In this document: piece by piece, positions 1-9,277 of the stretch
How the letters are laid out: every line of letters begins with the position of its first letter
Numbering within the stretch: the stretch's first letter is position 1
From: Alloscardovia sp963543015
Lineage (GTDB): Bacteria > Actinomycetota > Actinomycetes > Actinomycetales > Bifidobacteriaceae
Direction of reading: 5' to 3'
DNA: 64,000 nucleotides
Assembly (NCBI GenBank): GCA_963543015.1
Contig: CAUTYZ010000007.1
Coordinates: 22,338-86,337 of the forward strand
Made by a program: the position numbers and the translations under genes
The notes under the pieces: model-generated
What the model was told of the DNA's origin: nothing
The model's database searches: none
Seen by the model: only the letters and a program-made list of their open reading frames with translations

Positions 1-370
1 CATCCAAATCTTCAGGATTTACTTCAGCGACGACGAGTGGAACATCGTCATGCATACGCCACTGCGAGGAGTTATCGATAACGTACGCGCCCGCTTGCGC
101 AAAAGCTGGAGCCCATTGCTTGGAGGTGCCGCCGCCGGCAGAGAAGATAGCGATATCAATGTCAGAAAGATCAGCCTTCGCGACATCTTCCACAACAACG
201 TCATGGCCTTCATACGAAATGACCTGACCTGCCGAACGTGCAGATGCCATGAAACGAATATCTTTTACAGGGAAATTTCGCTGCTCCAAAATAGAGCGCA
301 TAACCATTCCGACTTGCCCCGTCGCACCGAGAACAGCGAGGTTTACTCCCTTGTCATTAATGCGTGTCAT
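1..370 (-). CDS. asd: aspartate-semialdehyde dehydrogenase, N-terminal part (runs off the left edge)
   Basis: Enzyme of the aspartate pathway (lysine, threonine, methionine, diaminopimelate), reducing aspartyl phosphate to the semialdehyde. The visible 123 residues hold the NADP-binding start (VLGATGQVG), the segment FSAGGGTSKQWAP and the substrate-loop DNSSQWRM, all typical of the Asd family. The catalytic cysteine lies beyond the window edge. The ATG at 370-368 overlaps the stop of the upstream ACT gene (TAATG), so the two are translationally coupled. It is the last visible gene of an aspartokinase-asd operon on the minus strand. Only the end is missing; the identity is secure. Confidence 0.93.
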   Translation of the reverse strand, partial: MTRINDKGVNLAVLGATGQVGMVMRSILEQRNFPVKDIRFMASARSAGQVISYEGHDVVVEDVAKADLSDIDIAIFSAGGGTSKQWAPAFAQAGAYVIDNSSQWRMHDDVPLVVAEVNPEDLD

Positions 371-942
371 TAGCGACCCGTCCCTCCATAAACAACTGCT
401 TCAATCGTGTCAGCATCCAAACCGAATGCTGTATGAACGCTTCGTACTGCAGTAGTAAGATTTTCCAATGGAATAACTGCCGAGATACGAATTTCTGAAG
501 TGGAAATCATCAAAACATTGATGGATTCATCCGACAATGCTTGGAAGAAACGAGCAGTAATGCCTGAATGAGTTTTCATTCCGACACCTACCAGAGAAAT
601 CTTGCCGATTTGAGTATTGACATCAGCAGTTTTGTAGCTCAATTCTTCTTTATGAGTCTCGATATATTGCTGAACCTTACGCAACTGGGATTCTGGGAAA
701 GTGATAGAAATATCCGCAAAGCGATGTTCAGAATCCGTTGCCGCCAATGCCTGAACAATCATATCAATATTAATGCCTTCTTCAGCAAAACCTGTGAAGA
801 CTGCCGTTACACGACCAGGCATATCTGGAATACCACGCAACGTCACCATCGCTTCGCTGCTATCGTGAGCAACTCCAGAAATGATAGGAGCCTCTGGCCC
901 AGTCATATCCGGGAAAATATCACCAATTGATGTATCTGCCAT
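370..942 (-). CDS. aspartokinase regulatory (ACT-domain) subunit, separate gene
   Basis: This 190-residue protein matches the C-terminal regulatory half of actinobacterial aspartokinase. It carries two ACT domains: residues about 20-95 (GIPDMPGRVTAVF, INIDMIVQ) and about 105-190 (KISLVGVGMKTHSGITARFF, MISTSEIRISAVI), ending in the family-typical VVYGGTGR. It should bind lysine and/or threonine and confer feedback inhibition on the catalytic subunit encoded just upstream (14 nt away). In most actinobacteria this part is the C-terminus of one long protein, with an internal start making a beta subunit; here it is a separate reading frame with its own ATG. The first about 15 residues have no counterpart in the fused protein, which favours a true gene split over a recent frameshift. 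Confidence 0.85.
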   Translation of the reverse strand: MADTSIGDIFPDMTGPEAPIISGVAHDSSEAMVTLRGIPDMPGRVTAVFTGFAEEGINIDMIVQALAATDSEHRFADISITFPESQLRKVQQYIETHKEELSYKTADVNTQIGKISLVGVGMKTHSGITARFFQALSDESINVLMISTSEIRISAVIPLENLTTAVRSVHTAFGLDADTIEAVVYGGTGR

Positions 943-955
943 GAATTCTCCTTCA

Positions 956-1720
956 TTAATCGCGATTAGGAATGGAATTAAGATCTACGTTAGAACCAAG
1001 CACAATTGTTCCGGTGCGCTTAGAGAACGAGCTGCGCACATGAATTGGCATATGGAAACGGCGCGCGTATTCGACACAACGCAATGCCAAAACTTTAGAG
1101 CCGCTCGCAGCCATTTCAAGAATTGCATCATAGGTAATGGAATCAATACGCTGAGCAGTTGGCACAATGCGTGGATCAGCAGTAAAAACGCCATCAACGT
1201 CTGTGTAAATTTCGCATACGTCAGCGCCCAATGCCACAGCCAATGCCACAGCCGAAGTATCTGAACCACCACGGCCAAGCGTCGTAGCATCGCCCAATGA
1301 ATTAATACCCTGGAAACCAGCAACAATCGCAATTTCACCGTTATTAATAGCATCACGTACACGCTCTGGCTTCACCGCGCGGATATGAGCAGCACCGTAC
1401 TGAGTGTCTGTCATAAAGCCTGCTTGCGAACCTGTAAACGAGTGCGCTTTCTCACCCTGTGCATGAATTGCCATAGCTAGCAAAGACATAGAAATACGCT
1501 CACCCGCTGTCATCAGCATATCCATTTCACGGGCCGATGGGTTGGAATCAATGCTGAGCGCCTGATCGATGAGCTCATCTGTCGTATCTCCCATCGCAGA
1601 CACGACTACAGCTACGTCATTGCCTTTTTTGCGTGTCTCGATAATTCGGCGAGCAACTCGCTTGATGGATTCAGTATCTGCTACTGAGGAACCGCCGTAC
1701 TTCTGTACTATGAGAGCCAC
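956..1720 (-). CDS. lysC: aspartokinase catalytic subunit
   Basis: Phosphorylates aspartate, the first step of the aspartate family of amino acids. The protein begins with the amino-acid kinase signature VALIVQKYGGSSVAD, has the central AGFQGI and TLGRGGSDTSAVALA segments (substrate and ATP binding) and the EIYTDVDGVFTADPR loop. It stops after the kinase fold, at about 254 residues instead of the usual 400-450, because the ACT domains are encoded by the next gene. I chose the GTG at 1720-1718, since aspartokinases start at this point; the open frame extends upstream to a TTG at 1762 with no family support. It heads the lysC-ACT-asd operon. Confidence 0.88.
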   Translation of the reverse strand: MALIVQKYGGSSVADTESIKRVARRIIETRKKGNDVAVVVSAMGDTTDELIDQALSIDSNPSAREMDMLMTAGERISMSLLAMAIHAQGEKAHSFTGSQAGFMTDTQYGAAHIRAVKPERVRDAINNGEIAIVAGFQGINSLGDATTLGRGGSDTSAVALAVALGADVCEIYTDVDGVFTADPRIVPTAQRIDSITYDAILEMAASGSKVLALRCVEYARRFHMPIHVRSSFSKRTGTIVLGSNVDLNSIPNRD

Positions 1721-2094
1721 ATCAATCCAATCTGCTAGATGCCAATTTCTGTTTTCTGTCAAAGTCTTCTGTCAAAGTCTATCGTTGCATGCGTTAAATA
1801 GCATGAACTGGGCTGTTATGACCATGCTGTCAATGCATCTCGAGCATTGTCCTTATGTCATAAACATCCAGCGCTCTCAATCTTACGCAAACTCCCTGAT
1901 TTTCAGCACTTATCGCCCATACTATGAAATGACTCAGAAGTATACCCGACGAGCATACCCAACGATAGTGGCGAAAATAGTGTTCATAATTATCCCGGAC
2001 AGAGCTTTCCCACACTAAGCTCTCTCTGCTCAGCATCTCAGCTATCTCAGACTAAAACTGTCGAAAAGTGTCAAAAGCGTCTCAGTCAAATTAA

Positions 2095-2183
2095 CTCGGT
2101 TAGATCAGTCCGGCTAGATCAGCCCGGTTAGATCAACTCCCAATCAGTTCTGTTAGATTAGCTCGGTTAGATTAGTCCGGTTA
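2095..2183. repeat. imperfect tandem repeat, unit about 14-15 bp
   Basis: Six or seven degenerate copies of a unit like CCGGTTAGATCAGT follow one another and run into the stop codon of recR. The rest of the gap between lysC and recR (1721-2094) shows no convincing gene. It must contain the lysC promoter, and has a short duplication of TCTGTCAAAGTC near 1757-1779. Confidence 0.7.
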
Positions 2184-2804
2184 AACCGAACGTCGTCCAG
2201 CCAACGCACGTCCGAGGGTAACCTCATCTGCGTATTCCAAATCGCCACCCACAGGCAAACCGCTCGCGAGCCTCGTGATCGTGATACCTACAGGACCGAG
2301 AAGACGACTCAAATAGGTTGTTGTAGCCTCGCCTTCGATATCAGGATTGAGAGCCAGAATAACTTCCTTAATGCTTTCAGACGAGTCATCTGCTTCAGCT
2401 GCCTGCATTCGCTTCACGAGAGCGGCGATATTGAGATCTTGAGGCGCGATATTTGCCATTGGATTAATCGCACCGCCTAACACATGATACACACCACGAT
2501 ATTCGTGTGTACGCTCGATACTCATAATGTCTTTCGGCTCTTGAACCACGCAAATCGTCGTATGGTCTCGACGAGGATCAGCACAAATTGGGCAAGGACT
2601 TTGCTCACACACATTCGCGCAAATTTCGCAAAAACGCACACGCTCGCGCATCTCAATAATTGCTTGAGCGAGCTCTTGTGCATCGGTTTCATCTACAGAA
2701 AGAAGATGAAATGCAATGCGCTGTGCTCCCTTGGGACCAATCCCTGGGAGCTTTGCAAAATCATCAATCAGATTTTGAATAGCACCATCATATGTTGTTG
2801 GCAA
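2181..2804 (-). CDS. recR: recombination mediator protein RecR
   Basis: RecR works with RecF/RecO to load RecA at gapped DNA. The 207 residues show the helix-hairpin-helix start (DDFAKLPGIGPKGAQRIAFH), a four-cysteine zinc finger (FCEICANVCEQSPCPIC) and a Toprim domain (CVVQEPKDIMSIE). Length is standard. The start is a TTG at 2804-2802, supported by a strong ribosome-binding site (GAGGAAGAA directly upstream). It sits just downstream of dnaX, the usual bacterial dnaX-recR pairing, with a gap of about 100 bases. Confidence 0.95.
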   Translation of the reverse strand: MPTTYDGAIQNLIDDFAKLPGIGPKGAQRIAFHLLSVDETDAQELAQAIIEMRERVRFCEICANVCEQSPCPICADPRRDHTTICVVQEPKDIMSIERTHEYRGVYHVLGGAINPMANIAPQDLNIAALVKRMQAAEADDSSESIKEVILALNPDIEGEATTTYLSRLLGPVGITITRLASGLPVGGDLEYADEVTLGRALAGRRSV

Positions 2805-2902
2805 TTCTTCCTCTTTCTATCCTTTTTCTATCCCTAGCGCCTTGCTCTTTCTATCACGTTTCGTCACGTTCTGTCACGTTATGCTACGCGAGAATTCGTT
2901 GA

Positions 2903-5509
2903 CTATCGTTTTGCAGGATTGCGCTCATCATCCGCTGCGAAGTTCTCCGTTTTTTTCGCATTGAACATCTTGCTGACTGCTTTCACGCTCATACTCATCT
3001 GAGAGCCAATGCTGTCATCATCCAATGAATAATTATCGTCTTCCGCGCTCACCTCTGGGCGAGGCTGGGCAAAGTCAGGCGATGCAGGAATTGACATATC
3101 AGAAGCGCCACCTGATGGAGATGTTTCACGGGAAACATCGCGAGCCGTATCAGGACTATCCGAAATCCTTTCAGAATCAGAAGAATTCATACGTGCAACT
3201 GGACTATTCGTCACAGATTCTGAGCTTGTAGATTCTGCTGAATTCAAAGGCGTGGTTGATTCAACTGAACCATACTTTTCACCGTATGTATGATTCGTCT
3301 CTGTGTGAGCCCAAGGATCGAAATCTTGAGGAGGTTCAGGAGTTGAGACAGGTTCTACTTCCGCTTCTTGCGCTGTTTCAGCAAAGGAAGATTCTGAACG
3401 TTGCGCTACCTGCGAGTCCGTCGGATCTGATGGAGCATTTTCCTCTTCTGCAAATCCACTCATTCCTTCGCTCACTGCCCATGGATCATAGTCGTTTGCT
3501 ATAGAATCGGCTACAGAATCATCGGCGCTTACTCTCGATTGTTGGTCGACCTCCTGTCGGTCAACCTCCGAATCATCACTGTGCGCAGATTCGGCTTCTT
3601 GCTTTGTCTCATGTGCGTGCGAAAGAGGCGATGACTCCCCCGTCGTTCGAACTTGTGCAAGCGCAGCTTGAGCAGCCATTTGTGCTACTTGAGCTTTAAT
3701 ATGTGCTTGCTCTGCTGGAGACAAATTGCGCATCGGAGTTACAGTTTGACCATCCGCCGTACGTGCTGCTGGCGCCACCAATACTGGAGTATTGTAGCGC
3801 TCATACAGTTTTGCATTCAAGATTTTTTGTAATGACGTCTCACCATTAATAACTTCGCTGGACACCGCAAGACCAAAGGCATGCTGGCTCAACGGATTCG
3901 CAAAGGTGAGCATCATTCGGTAATGAGCTCCGCGCTGATGCAATTCGACATGTGGAATATGCTCATTATCCACAACTGTCTGAATCTTGGCAGGCAAGGA
4001 GCGCACGATAGCATTCCATTGCTCTTGTGCCTGAGCTGGGTCGAGTTCAGCCCCTTCATGTGAAGCATGTTCTGCGGTGACGCGTTCTGCAGATGTTTCA
4101 CCTGTTTGTTGATTCTGGACAGTATCAGGTACAGATACACGTGCTTCGTTCTGCGCTGGCTCTTGCTGACTCTGTGAAGACTGTGACACCTGCGAAGTCT
4201 GCGGAGATATCTCAGCATTCATACGGACAGAAACAGCTTCAGCTGCTGCCTGTTCCTGAGCTTGAAGAGCTTTAGCGCGGGCTCGAGGTGACTGAGACTG
4301 TCGAGATTGCAATGTTTGTGATGGGGATGACGTTCGACCAGCTCCTGCTTGCGAAGACGAAGAAGCCAACGCTGGAGTTTGCTGAACGCCTTCTAATGGC
4401 TGCGCATTCATCGGAATGAGCAATTGAGCAGCAAGCAATTCCAATCGCATTCGTGGCGAGACAGTTCCCACCATCGACCCTAGAGCAGAATTAATGCGCT
4501 CTGCCATCTCGTTAAGCTTACGCAAATTAAGAGCCTGAGCCTGTCGACGCATATCATCCATTGTTTGGGATGATTGACCCGAGTTCAGTGCAGACTCAGC
4601 TTGCTCTCCTGCGATAGACAAGACGAGTAAATCTCTTACATACGCAAGCAAATCCTCGACGAATTTTCGAGGATCAAATCCACCTGTCACGACTTTCTCA
4701 ATGACGCCATACAGCTTTTCACCATTGGTCTCAATGACAGCATCCACAGCTTCACTAATGAGACTGTCTGGAGTAAAACCGAGAAGAGCTACGGAATCAG
4801 CATAGGTAATTTTTCCGTCCACGGATCCGACCATAAGCTGATCAAGTACAGAAAGCGTATCGCGCATCGATCCGCCACCAGCACGCATAGCCAGCCGTAG
4901 CACACCCGCCTCCGGTTCAATTCCTTCCTTGTTGCAAATATCTTCCAAATATGGCAGCATAATTTCTGGAGGAACCAAACGGAATGGGTAATGATGTGTA
5001 CGCGAACGAATCGTACCAATTACCTTGTCAGGCTCCGTCGTCGCAAAGATAAACATCACATGCTCTGGTGGTTCTTCGACGATTTTAAGCAATGCGTTGA
5101 AACCATTGCTCGTCACCATGTGTGCCTCATCGAGGATAAAAATCTTATACCTATCACGGGCAGGGGCAAATCCCGCACGCTCGCGAAGTTCACGTGCATC
5201 TTCGACGCTACCATGGCTCGCTGCATCGATTTCCACGACATCAATAGAGCCAGGACCATTTGTGGATAAATCACGACAGCTATCGCATACACCACATGGG
5301 TGCGATGTAGGACCTTCGACACAATTAATGCAACGCGCAAGAATTCGCGCGGATGATGTCTTACCACATCCGCGAGGACCAGAGAAGAGATAAGCGTGCG
5401 TCAGCTTACCCTCATCAAGCGCTCGTGACAACGGTTTTGTCACGTGATCTTGCCCAACAACACCGTCAAATGTGTCTGGTCGATAACGTCGATACAATGC
5501 TAATGCCAT
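2903..5509 (-). CDS. dnaX: DNA polymerase III subunit gamma/tau
   Basis: Clamp-loader ATPase of the replicative polymerase. The 868-residue protein has Walker A GPRGCGKT (residues 44-51), zinc-binding cysteines within residues 60-78 (CINC, CGVCDSC), Walker B FILDEAH near 127 and sensor motifs of the AAA+ domain. From about residue 370 onward it is a long, low-complexity, Ser/Gln/Glu-rich tail with an embedded conserved patch (about 485-590), typical of actinobacterial tau. The ATG at 5509-5507 begins at the family start MALALYRRYRP. No separate short gamma product can be inferred from what I see. Expression is probably coupled to recR downstream. Confidence 0.95.
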   Translation of the reverse strand: MALALYRRYRPDTFDGVVGQDHVTKPLSRALDEGKLTHAYLFSGPRGCGKTSSARILARCINCVEGPTSHPCGVCDSCRDLSTNGPGSIDVVEIDAASHGSVEDARELRERAGFAPARDRYKIFILDEAHMVTSNGFNALLKIVEEPPEHVMFIFATTEPDKVIGTIRSRTHHYPFRLVPPEIMLPYLEDICNKEGIEPEAGVLRLAMRAGGGSMRDTLSVLDQLMVGSVDGKITYADSVALLGFTPDSLISEAVDAVIETNGEKLYGVIEKVVTGGFDPRKFVEDLLAYVRDLLVLSIAGEQAESALNSGQSSQTMDDMRRQAQALNLRKLNEMAERINSALGSMVGTVSPRMRLELLAAQLLIPMNAQPLEGVQQTPALASSSSQAGAGRTSSPSQTLQSRQSQSPRARAKALQAQEQAAAEAVSVRMNAEISPQTSQVSQSSQSQQEPAQNEARVSVPDTVQNQQTGETSAERVTAEHASHEGAELDPAQAQEQWNAIVRSLPAKIQTVVDNEHIPHVELHQRGAHYRMMLTFANPLSQHAFGLAVSSEVINGETSLQKILNAKLYERYNTPVLVAPAARTADGQTVTPMRNLSPAEQAHIKAQVAQMAAQAALAQVRTTGESSPLSHAHETKQEAESAHSDDSEVDRQEVDQQSRVSADDSVADSIANDYDPWAVSEGMSGFAEEENAPSDPTDSQVAQRSESSFAETAQEAEVEPVSTPEPPQDFDPWAHTETNHTYGEKYGSVESTTPLNSAESTSSESVTNSPVARMNSSDSERISDSPDTARDVSRETSPSGGASDMSIPASPDFAQPRPEVSAEDDNYSLDDDSIGSQMSMSVKAVSKMFNAKKTENFAADDERNPAKR

Positions 5510-5518
5510 GGCTCTAGG

Positions 5519-6046
5519 CTACCGATTTCTTGGGACACTTTGCGCTGAGCATTGTGCCGGACCGGCGCGGGAAACTGCGGTCGGGTGTGGAAGAAAATTC
5601 ACAGATGGTATTGCTTCTATCCTCACCTGTGCTTCCTGCCCCTCAATGACGCATTGAAGTACCGACATTCCCCGCTCAGAAACTCTCTTACCCGCCTGCT
5701 CACACAACGTTTTATGCTCAGAAAATACGCGCGTATTATTCCCATTGTGTCGCTTTTGTTTCGCAGACACATTTTCACTTAAAGCTGTAGTACCCCTTTC
5801 TAATTCTGATATCTGAATGCGCTGAGCGATATCCAGCGCCACTTCTTGAGAAACATTACGCGCTTGCTCAGCACTGATGAGGTAGCTTCCTGCGCACACA
5901 ATGCCCAGCGCGACTATTCCTGCACACATGACAAGAATGATTCCCATCATCGTGCCAGATCCTTTATCATGCAATGTCAACGCCGTCTTCACAGTACGCA
6001 GAGTATGTCTTCTCACATGGCTTCTATTCCCATTGCTCTTCCACAT
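5519..6046 (-). CDS. TadG/TadE-like secreted protein of the Tad cluster (Rv3654c-type)
   Basis: Small protein with one N-terminal membrane segment (GIILVMCAGIVALGIVCAG) after a KGSGTMMG turn, followed by a short extracellular part. Sequence style and position (last gene of the cluster, after TadE) match the 'helicase/secretion neighbourhood TadE-like' family. It lacks the conserved Glu at +5 of true pseudopilins, so it may be a minor assembly component. The open frame begins at a TTG at 6079, but the ATG at 6046 has the best ribosome-binding site (AAGGTG with six-base spacing); ATG 6070 is an alternative. It overlaps the end of TadE by about 23 bases. Confidence 0.65.
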   Translation of the reverse strand: MWKSNGNRSHVRRHTLRTVKTALTLHDKGSGTMMGIILVMCAGIVALGIVCAGSYLISAEQARNVSQEVALDIAQRIQISELERGTTALSENVSAKQKRHNGNNTRVFSEHKTLCEQAGKRVSERGMSVLQCVIEGQEAQVRIEAIPSVNFLPHPTAVSRAGPAQCSAQSVPRNR

Positions 6047-6452
6047 GTCTTGCACCTTTTGCTTGTCCATACACCTCAAGCGGAAGCCGAAGCTGCCCTA
6101 CTCGAGCAATGTCACATGTCGTCGTAACCTCGAAACTATCAGTCGTCCAGCGGATTTGAACGCTTGTTCCATCCCCGCTAACTTCGCGAGCTTTTTTATA
6201 GGCAATTGCATCAATTTTCTCGTGCGGCACTGCGGATTCTTCTGCAAGCACGATGGCATATGCTGCTTCACGAGCCGCGCTATGGCAGTCAAGCTGAACC
6301 GTAATAACACGTGTTAAGCTCACGATGAGAACTGCGACAGCCACAACTGCCGGGAAAATAATAGCGAACTCAGCAGTGACCGTGCCCCGATCACTACGTT
6401 TCAGGGCACGCATCACATGGCGCATATACTGTCTAGATAATGGACAACGCAT
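6024..6452 (-). CDS. TadE-like minor pseudopilin
   Basis: About 142 residues with a prepilin-like motif RGTVTAEFAIIFPAVVAV: cleavage after Gly would leave Glu at position +5, as in TadE/TadF, followed by a hydrophobic helix. The rest is a short extracellular domain with two cysteines. It should be processed by a prepilin peptidase (none in this window) and help to assemble the Flp pilus. The first ATG (6452) overlaps the preceding pilin gene by 20 bases and is preceded by GGTGACGG; internal ATGs at 6425 and 6413 are possible. Confidence 0.75.
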   Translation of the reverse strand: MRCPLSRQYMRHVMRALKRSDRGTVTAEFAIIFPAVVAVAVLIVSLTRVITVQLDCHSAAREAAYAIVLAEESAVPHEKIDAIAYKKAREVSGDGTSVQIRWTTDSFEVTTTCDIARVGQLRLPLEVYGQAKGARHVEEQWE

Positions 6453-6654
6453 CCGTCACCAATTTTGTAATCACAGAACGCACGACATCCGATTTTAGTA
6501 ATGCCACCAAAAGCCCTGCGAAACTTGATGCAGCAACGAGGACGATAGCGTACTCTGCCGTCGCCATTCCCTTATCTTCTACCGAGAGTTTCTTAGCAAT
6601 GATTTCTCCAGCATGCCGTGCCGCAACCCATGTCTTAACGAATAAACGATTCAT
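6433..6654 (-). CDS. Flp-type pilin, DUF4244 family
   Basis: Seventy-three residues ending in a single long hydrophobic helix. The motif KGMATAEYAIVLVAAS has the Gly cleavage site and Glu at +5 that mark class III (Flp) signal peptides, and DUF4244 proteins occupy this place in actinobacterial Tad clusters. It is the likely major pilin. I moved the start from 6741 to the ATG at 6654 because AAGGACGG lies directly upstream and the extra 29 residues look like untranslated leader. A 230-base gap separates it from tadC, so the pilin may have its own promoter, letting it be made in excess. Confidence 0.78.
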   Translation of the reverse strand: MNRLFVKTWVAARHAGEIIAKKLSVEDKGMATAEYAIVLVAASSFAGLLVALLKSDVVRSVITKLVTDALSII

Positions 6655-6884
6655 AATTTCCGTCCTTAGAAATAAAAAATTGATAATGTTTAAGCACTTT
6701 TCCGCTATGTCATATATGTCTCTATACCTCTTCACATTCACATCATTTCGTGCTTATATCTATTGTGAAACGACTAAGCTTGTTTTGACGCATTTAATTT
6801 TTAATGTGAACGAATGTGGATAACCGTGTCGTTTATCGCCTATAAACCGCACAATATCGTCCGTAGCGTGCCCAATTTTGCAAA

Positions 6885-7469
6885 TTAGCCAATAAACGAT
6901 GAAATGAGCGGAACAACTGTCAGAACGATAAATCCAGGAAGAAAACACAATCCCAGCGGCAGTAAGATTCTTACGGAAAGCTCGTGAGATGCTTCCAAAG
7001 TCGCTCGCTTTTCCTCATTCGAAAATTGTTCTATCGCATTTTCGATACGCAATATCGGCGAGACCCCACGCTTATATGCTGGTTCAAGAACATTGTGAAT
7101 TACAGTAAGAACGCACTTCGCAGAGTAAGTCATGGATTGCGCAGAGCGATCATGGTCATAGCGAGTCGAACTCGTTGATTGCAGCACACGCTTCCCTCTT
7201 CTTAGTTTCTTTCGCTCATGCCTATTCAGATATGGTTTCCAGACGCGGTTCCACTCCTGCCCTTCGGATAGCCCATGCCCGATGTCACTCAAAACCAAGC
7301 CGATGGGACCTTCGATGACAGTGCCTACTATGACCAGCGAGCGCGGTAGCGACATCCCTTGAGCTATGGTTACTTCGAGCATTTCGAGGATGAGCTCCAC
7401 ACTGTATATATCACTGTTCTTTTCTTTCGCATCTCCTTCGAGCAGTCGCACAACTCTGTGAATCATCAT
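6885..7469 (-). CDS. TadC-like inner-membrane protein (type II secretion F domain)
   Basis: Membrane platform component of the Flp/Tad secretion machine. The roughly 195 residues contain the T2SSF-type pattern: an amphipathic region with IAQGMSLPRSL near the start, a basic loop, and a C-terminal hydrophobic pair (LLPLGLCFLPGFIVLTVVPLI). Shorter than full T2SSF proteins, as is usual for the TadB/TadC halves. The ATG at 7469 has a near-perfect site (GAGGAGGAAT) and is preferred over the open-frame start at 7505. Eight bases downstream of tadB. Confidence 0.75.
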   Translation of the reverse strand: MMIHRVVRLLEGDAKEKNSDIYSVELILEMLEVTIAQGMSLPRSLVIVGTVIEGPIGLVLSDIGHGLSEGQEWNRVWKPYLNRHERKKLRRGKRVLQSTSSTRYDHDRSAQSMTYSAKCVLTVIHNVLEPAYKRGVSPILRIENAIEQFSNEEKRATLEASHELSVRILLPLGLCFLPGFIVLTVVPLISSFIG

Positions 7470-7477
7470 ATTCCTCC

Positions 7478-8104
7478 TCACCCTGCAGGAGCATACTGCG
7501 CCCATGGATATGTATCTCGTGCGAACTTATCCAGCAAAGCCTTCGACCATAAGAATCCCGCACTATATAACGCACCCGACGCTGCAAGACATCCCCACCC
7601 CACGGGCGATGTACAGAGGAAGGCGAGTGCCGCAAAGCCTGCTATCCAGCTCAATGCAAGCAATCCCACAGGGAGTACAAGCAATACTTTCAGTGTCAAT
7701 CGAGCGATAGCAGTTGCCTCCTTCTGTCGCTCGCGCCGATCCTCATTTCGTTTAATGTCTTCGTAGAGGATTTCTAAGCAGCGCGTAGCGGAGCAGCCAG
7801 CAGTTTCGCTTAATTTACAGACGACATACAGCTGGGAGGAAAAATTATCAGCAGGTGTACTGTGCCTGTGAGGTGGAGTGCGCACAAGTTTGCGAACTAC
7901 TGCTCGTATCGAGAATCTCTCAATCGTAACCGATGCACGAGGATAGTAGCCGACGTGTTCACACGCTTGGATAAGTGAAATTCCCGATTTAAGAGCACTA
8001 ATGAGTCCTGTGAGGAGTTCACGCTCACTCCATGCTTTCCTGTGAACGTGCGAAGAATGACTCACAAGATTCATTACTCGATTTTTGGCAATTATCCTCA
8101 TCAT
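7478..8104 (-). CDS. TadB-like inner-membrane protein
   Basis: Second platform protein of the Tad system. It has the T2SSF pattern with GLISALKSGISLIQACEHVG near residue 35, the helix LSETAGCSATRCLEILYEDI, and two C-terminal membrane segments (VLLVLPVGLLALSWIAGFAAL and a second near residue 180). GAGGTGAGAA precedes the ATG at 8104. The gene follows tadA after only three bases, so the ATPase and its membrane partner are co-translated. Confidence 0.75.
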   Translation of the reverse strand: MMRIIAKNRVMNLVSHSSHVHRKAWSERELLTGLISALKSGISLIQACEHVGYYPRASVTIERFSIRAVVRKLVRTPPHRHSTPADNFSSQLYVVCKLSETAGCSATRCLEILYEDIKRNEDRRERQKEATAIARLTLKVLLVLPVGLLALSWIAGFAALAFLCTSPVGWGCLAASGALYSAGFLWSKALLDKFARDTYPWAQYAPAG

Positions 8105-8107
8105 TTC

Positions 8108-9232
8108 TCACCTCTGTGGCATGTGACGAGAAGGTACATGAACGCTGATTATTTTTGTAAATTCTCGCGTTCCATCATCATCAGCAGCAGGGTTTTCCTC
8201 ATCGTTTAGCAAATCTCGAGAAGTAATTCCTTCAAATCCTGTTTCTTGCGCCCATTGATAAAACGCTTCTGTATATTTCGGAGCGCTTTCACCGTCCCAC
8301 GATGCGATTTCTTCTCCACGGAGCTGCCCGCAATCATCGACAACTAACCGCCCGATGTGAGCTATGTGCCTTCCAGACTCCCCTCGCACTATATGAAGAA
8401 CTATATCGAATGCACCCGCAGCAAGGAGAGACATCGCACGAGTGTCTATATTTGCCAGAAGCCCCAAGGCACATAAGCGTGAAGGCAATCGCTCGATGCT
8501 ATCCGCATGAATGGTTGCGATACTTCCTTTATGTCCCGAATTAAGCGCGCGGAGCAAATCAGCAATTTCTTCTCCTCGGCATTCGCCTAGAACAATTCGA
8601 TCCGGTCTCATGCGGACAGTTGCTCGGACAAGTTCGCTCAGTGATATATCGCCACTACCTTCCACATTTGCCTCTCTCACAACGAGTGACTCACCATTGA
8701 CATGAATACTGTGATTGAGCTCGCGAATCTCTTCAATGAGAATCACACGTTCATGTGCAGGAATTTCTGCCAGCAGAGCTTTGACAATTGTCGTTTTCCC
8801 CGCACCCGTTCCTCCACACACAAGCACCGTGCAATGCGTCCGGATGATATGAGTTAGCAAGCCTTTCCATTCATAGGGAAACATGTGTACTCGGGATAAT
8901 TCATCCAAAGATGACAAATTATGATTCGGCAAACGAATGGATAGGGATGCCCCTTGAGCAACGAGAGGTTCTAAAACAGCGTGGACGCGTATCCCATCCG
9001 GCGACGATGCATCAGCAATAGGACATGCGTCATCGAGTCGCTTCCCCAACGTCGCACACAACTGAATCGCAAAATTACGAATAGTTTCTGGGGATAATCG
9101 TCCCGATACAAGACTTCGCTCAACAATTCCTTTGCCCTTATCAGCCCATACTCTGCCATCACTGGTCACAGCAATATCTGTCACTCCTGACTCACTCGCA
9201 ATTTCTGATAATGGCCCAAAAATAACTTCCAT
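8108..9232 (-). CDS. tadA: TadA/CpaF-type secretion ATPase
   Basis: Hexameric ATPase driving Flp pilus assembly. 374 residues with Walker A GGTGAGKTT, the Asp box (VILIEEIREL), the Walker B-like MRPDRIVLGECRGEE and the His box GHKGSIATIHAD, in the order expected for VirB11/CpaF proteins. The usual long N-terminal extension of CpaF is short, as in other actinobacterial members. The C-terminal about 30 residues after LNDEENPAADDD are acidic and variable. ATG at 9232; cotranscribed with the CpaE-like gene upstream. Confidence 0.9.
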   Translation of the reverse strand: MEVIFGPLSEIASESGVTDIAVTSDGRVWADKGKGIVERSLVSGRLSPETIRNFAIQLCATLGKRLDDACPIADASSPDGIRVHAVLEPLVAQGASLSIRLPNHNLSSLDELSRVHMFPYEWKGLLTHIIRTHCTVLVCGGTGAGKTTIVKALLAEIPAHERVILIEEIRELNHSIHVNGESLVVREANVEGSGDISLSELVRATVRMRPDRIVLGECRGEEIADLLRALNSGHKGSIATIHADSIERLPSRLCALGLLANIDTRAMSLLAAGAFDIVLHIVRGESGRHIAHIGRLVVDDCGQLRGEEIASWDGESAPKYTEAFYQWAQETGFEGITSRDLLNDEENPAADDDGTREFTKIISVHVPSRHMPQR

Positions 9233-9277
9233 ATCTCATACACTCCCCTCACTACCCACTATGAATTCGCTATGAAC

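Noticed and set aside
370..956. Recent frameshift splitting aspartokinase
   Set aside because: The ACT gene has its own start and a unique N-terminus, and both parts end and begin at a natural domain border.
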